From NCBI GenBank assembly GCA_902529515.1, contig CABZWX010000011.1, positions 1 to 32,624 of the forward strand: a stretch of 32,624 bases of DNA. Reading direction: 5' to 3'. Origin of the DNA: an uncultured SAR116 cluster alpha proteobacterium (lineage in GTDB: Bacteria; Pseudomonadota; Alphaproteobacteria; Puniceispirillales; Marisalimonadaceae). Below, piece by piece: positions 32,246-32,624 of the stretch. Position numbers and translations under genes: made by a program. Within the stretch, counting starts at the first letter, position 1; each line of letters opens with the position of its first letter. The notes beneath the pieces are model-generated. The model searched no databases, was not told the DNA's origin, and saw only the letters and a list, made by a program, of their open reading frames with translations.

Positions 32246-32624
32246 TTAGAATGTTGCTTTAATTGTAAGTTTTGAAGCTGTTCCAGAGTCATTTGTATTA
32301 CCTGTACTGTTTCCAGCTTTGTAATCATAGTCTTCCACGTTTATGTAAGCAGTTAGACCAGACGCAATTGTGTACGCAATTTCAATACCTGAGTTTGAGT
32401 ACTCTTCAGTTTTTATACCATCGTCAGTTTCTGCAGTATAAACAGTTGCAGTTGTACCGTCATTTACTTTAAATGAAACGGCTGCACCTATAGACTCTTC
32501 GTCTGCTTGGTCCATCGCTGTTATTGGAGCTACACGAGCCGCAGTAGCAGTCGATGCACTACCGGCTACAGCTGCACGAGCCGCTGCTTCATATGTTGAC
32601 TGAGATACAGCTGCAGTTATGTTG
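32246..32624 (-). CDS. Outer-membrane porin, C-terminal part
   Basis: The open frame runs to the window edge, so only the last 125 codons are here. Alternating-residue beta strands end in LTIKATF, with the terminal Phe that BAM machinery recognises in porins. Strands such as IGAAVSFKVNDGTTATVY and SGIEIAYTIASGLTAYINV fit a general diffusion porin of alphaproteobacterial type. An Ala/Ser/Thr-rich stretch precedes them. A strong terminator follows. The N-terminal part lies outside the window. Confidence 0.75.
   Translation of the reverse strand, partial: NITAAVSQSTYEAAARAAVAGSASTATAARVAPITAMDQADEESIGAAVSFKVNDGTTATVYTAETDDGIKTEEYSNSGIEIAYTIASGLTAYINVEDYDYKAGNSTGNTNDSGTASKLTIKATF

Overview
The window is AT-rich DNA with short intergenic gaps, mostly ATG starts and a Gram-negative outer-membrane porin at its right edge. 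The protein families (a MalK/UgpC-type sugar transporter, class III cyclases, phosphatidylcholine synthase, AidB-like acyl-CoA dehydrogenase, SBP56) and an alphaproteobacterial-type initiator tRNA fragment point to a small-genome, low-GC marine alphaproteobacterium of the SAR11/HIMB59 (AEGEAN-169) kind. That placement is inference; there is no rRNA or marker gene here.

1-3.6 kb: two ~200-bp direct repeats, each holding the 3' half of an initiator tRNA-fMet, its terminator and three 12-bp repeats, bracket a DUF2470 protein, a SnoaL-like protein and a membrane-bound cyclase-TPR protein. They look like displaced attachment-site ends left by integration into a tRNA-fMet gene that should lie left of the window. 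No integrase is visible. 3.5-6.9 kb: phosphatidylcholine synthase, an exported ASPIC/UnbV repeat protein overlapping a cysteine-rich exported protein, and a small zinc-ribbon ORF without an ATG.

6.9-10.0 kb: three PNPOx-type split-barrel proteins; the last two are coupled to a GAF-class III cyclase, a likely cofactor- or redox-linked second-messenger unit. 10.1-12.2 kb (minus strand): an exported protein, a cupin and a divergent PanB-like enzyme.

12.3-19.8 kb (minus strand): a sugar or compatible-solute ABC operon in the order binding protein - MalF - MalG - GH63 hydrolase - ATPase, followed closely by a PAS-class III cyclase. The binding-protein signal peptide is broken by a one-base homopolymer deletion, and MalF carries an unusual periplasmic insert. 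A hairpin separates the binding-protein gene from malF.

20.1-22.7 kb: a split-barrel protein, a possible 25-residue membrane peptide and two SDR enzymes. 22.8-25.1 kb: a multicopper oxidase - cytochrome c - DUF4396 operon. 25.3-28.3 kb: two small cytosolic proteins, an AidB-like acyl-CoA dehydrogenase and a GST. 28.4-31.5 kb: an epimerase, then a tightly overlapping operon of SBP56/methanethiol oxidase, [2Fe-2S] ferredoxin and CoA-binding protein, which suggests C1-sulfur metabolism. 31.5-32.6 kb: a membrane protein and the C-terminal end of a porin with its terminator.

The least ordinary items are the tRNA-fMet repeat modules, the split-barrel/GAF-cyclase operon, the cyclase attached to the sugar operon, and the SBP56-ferredoxin-CoA-binding operon.
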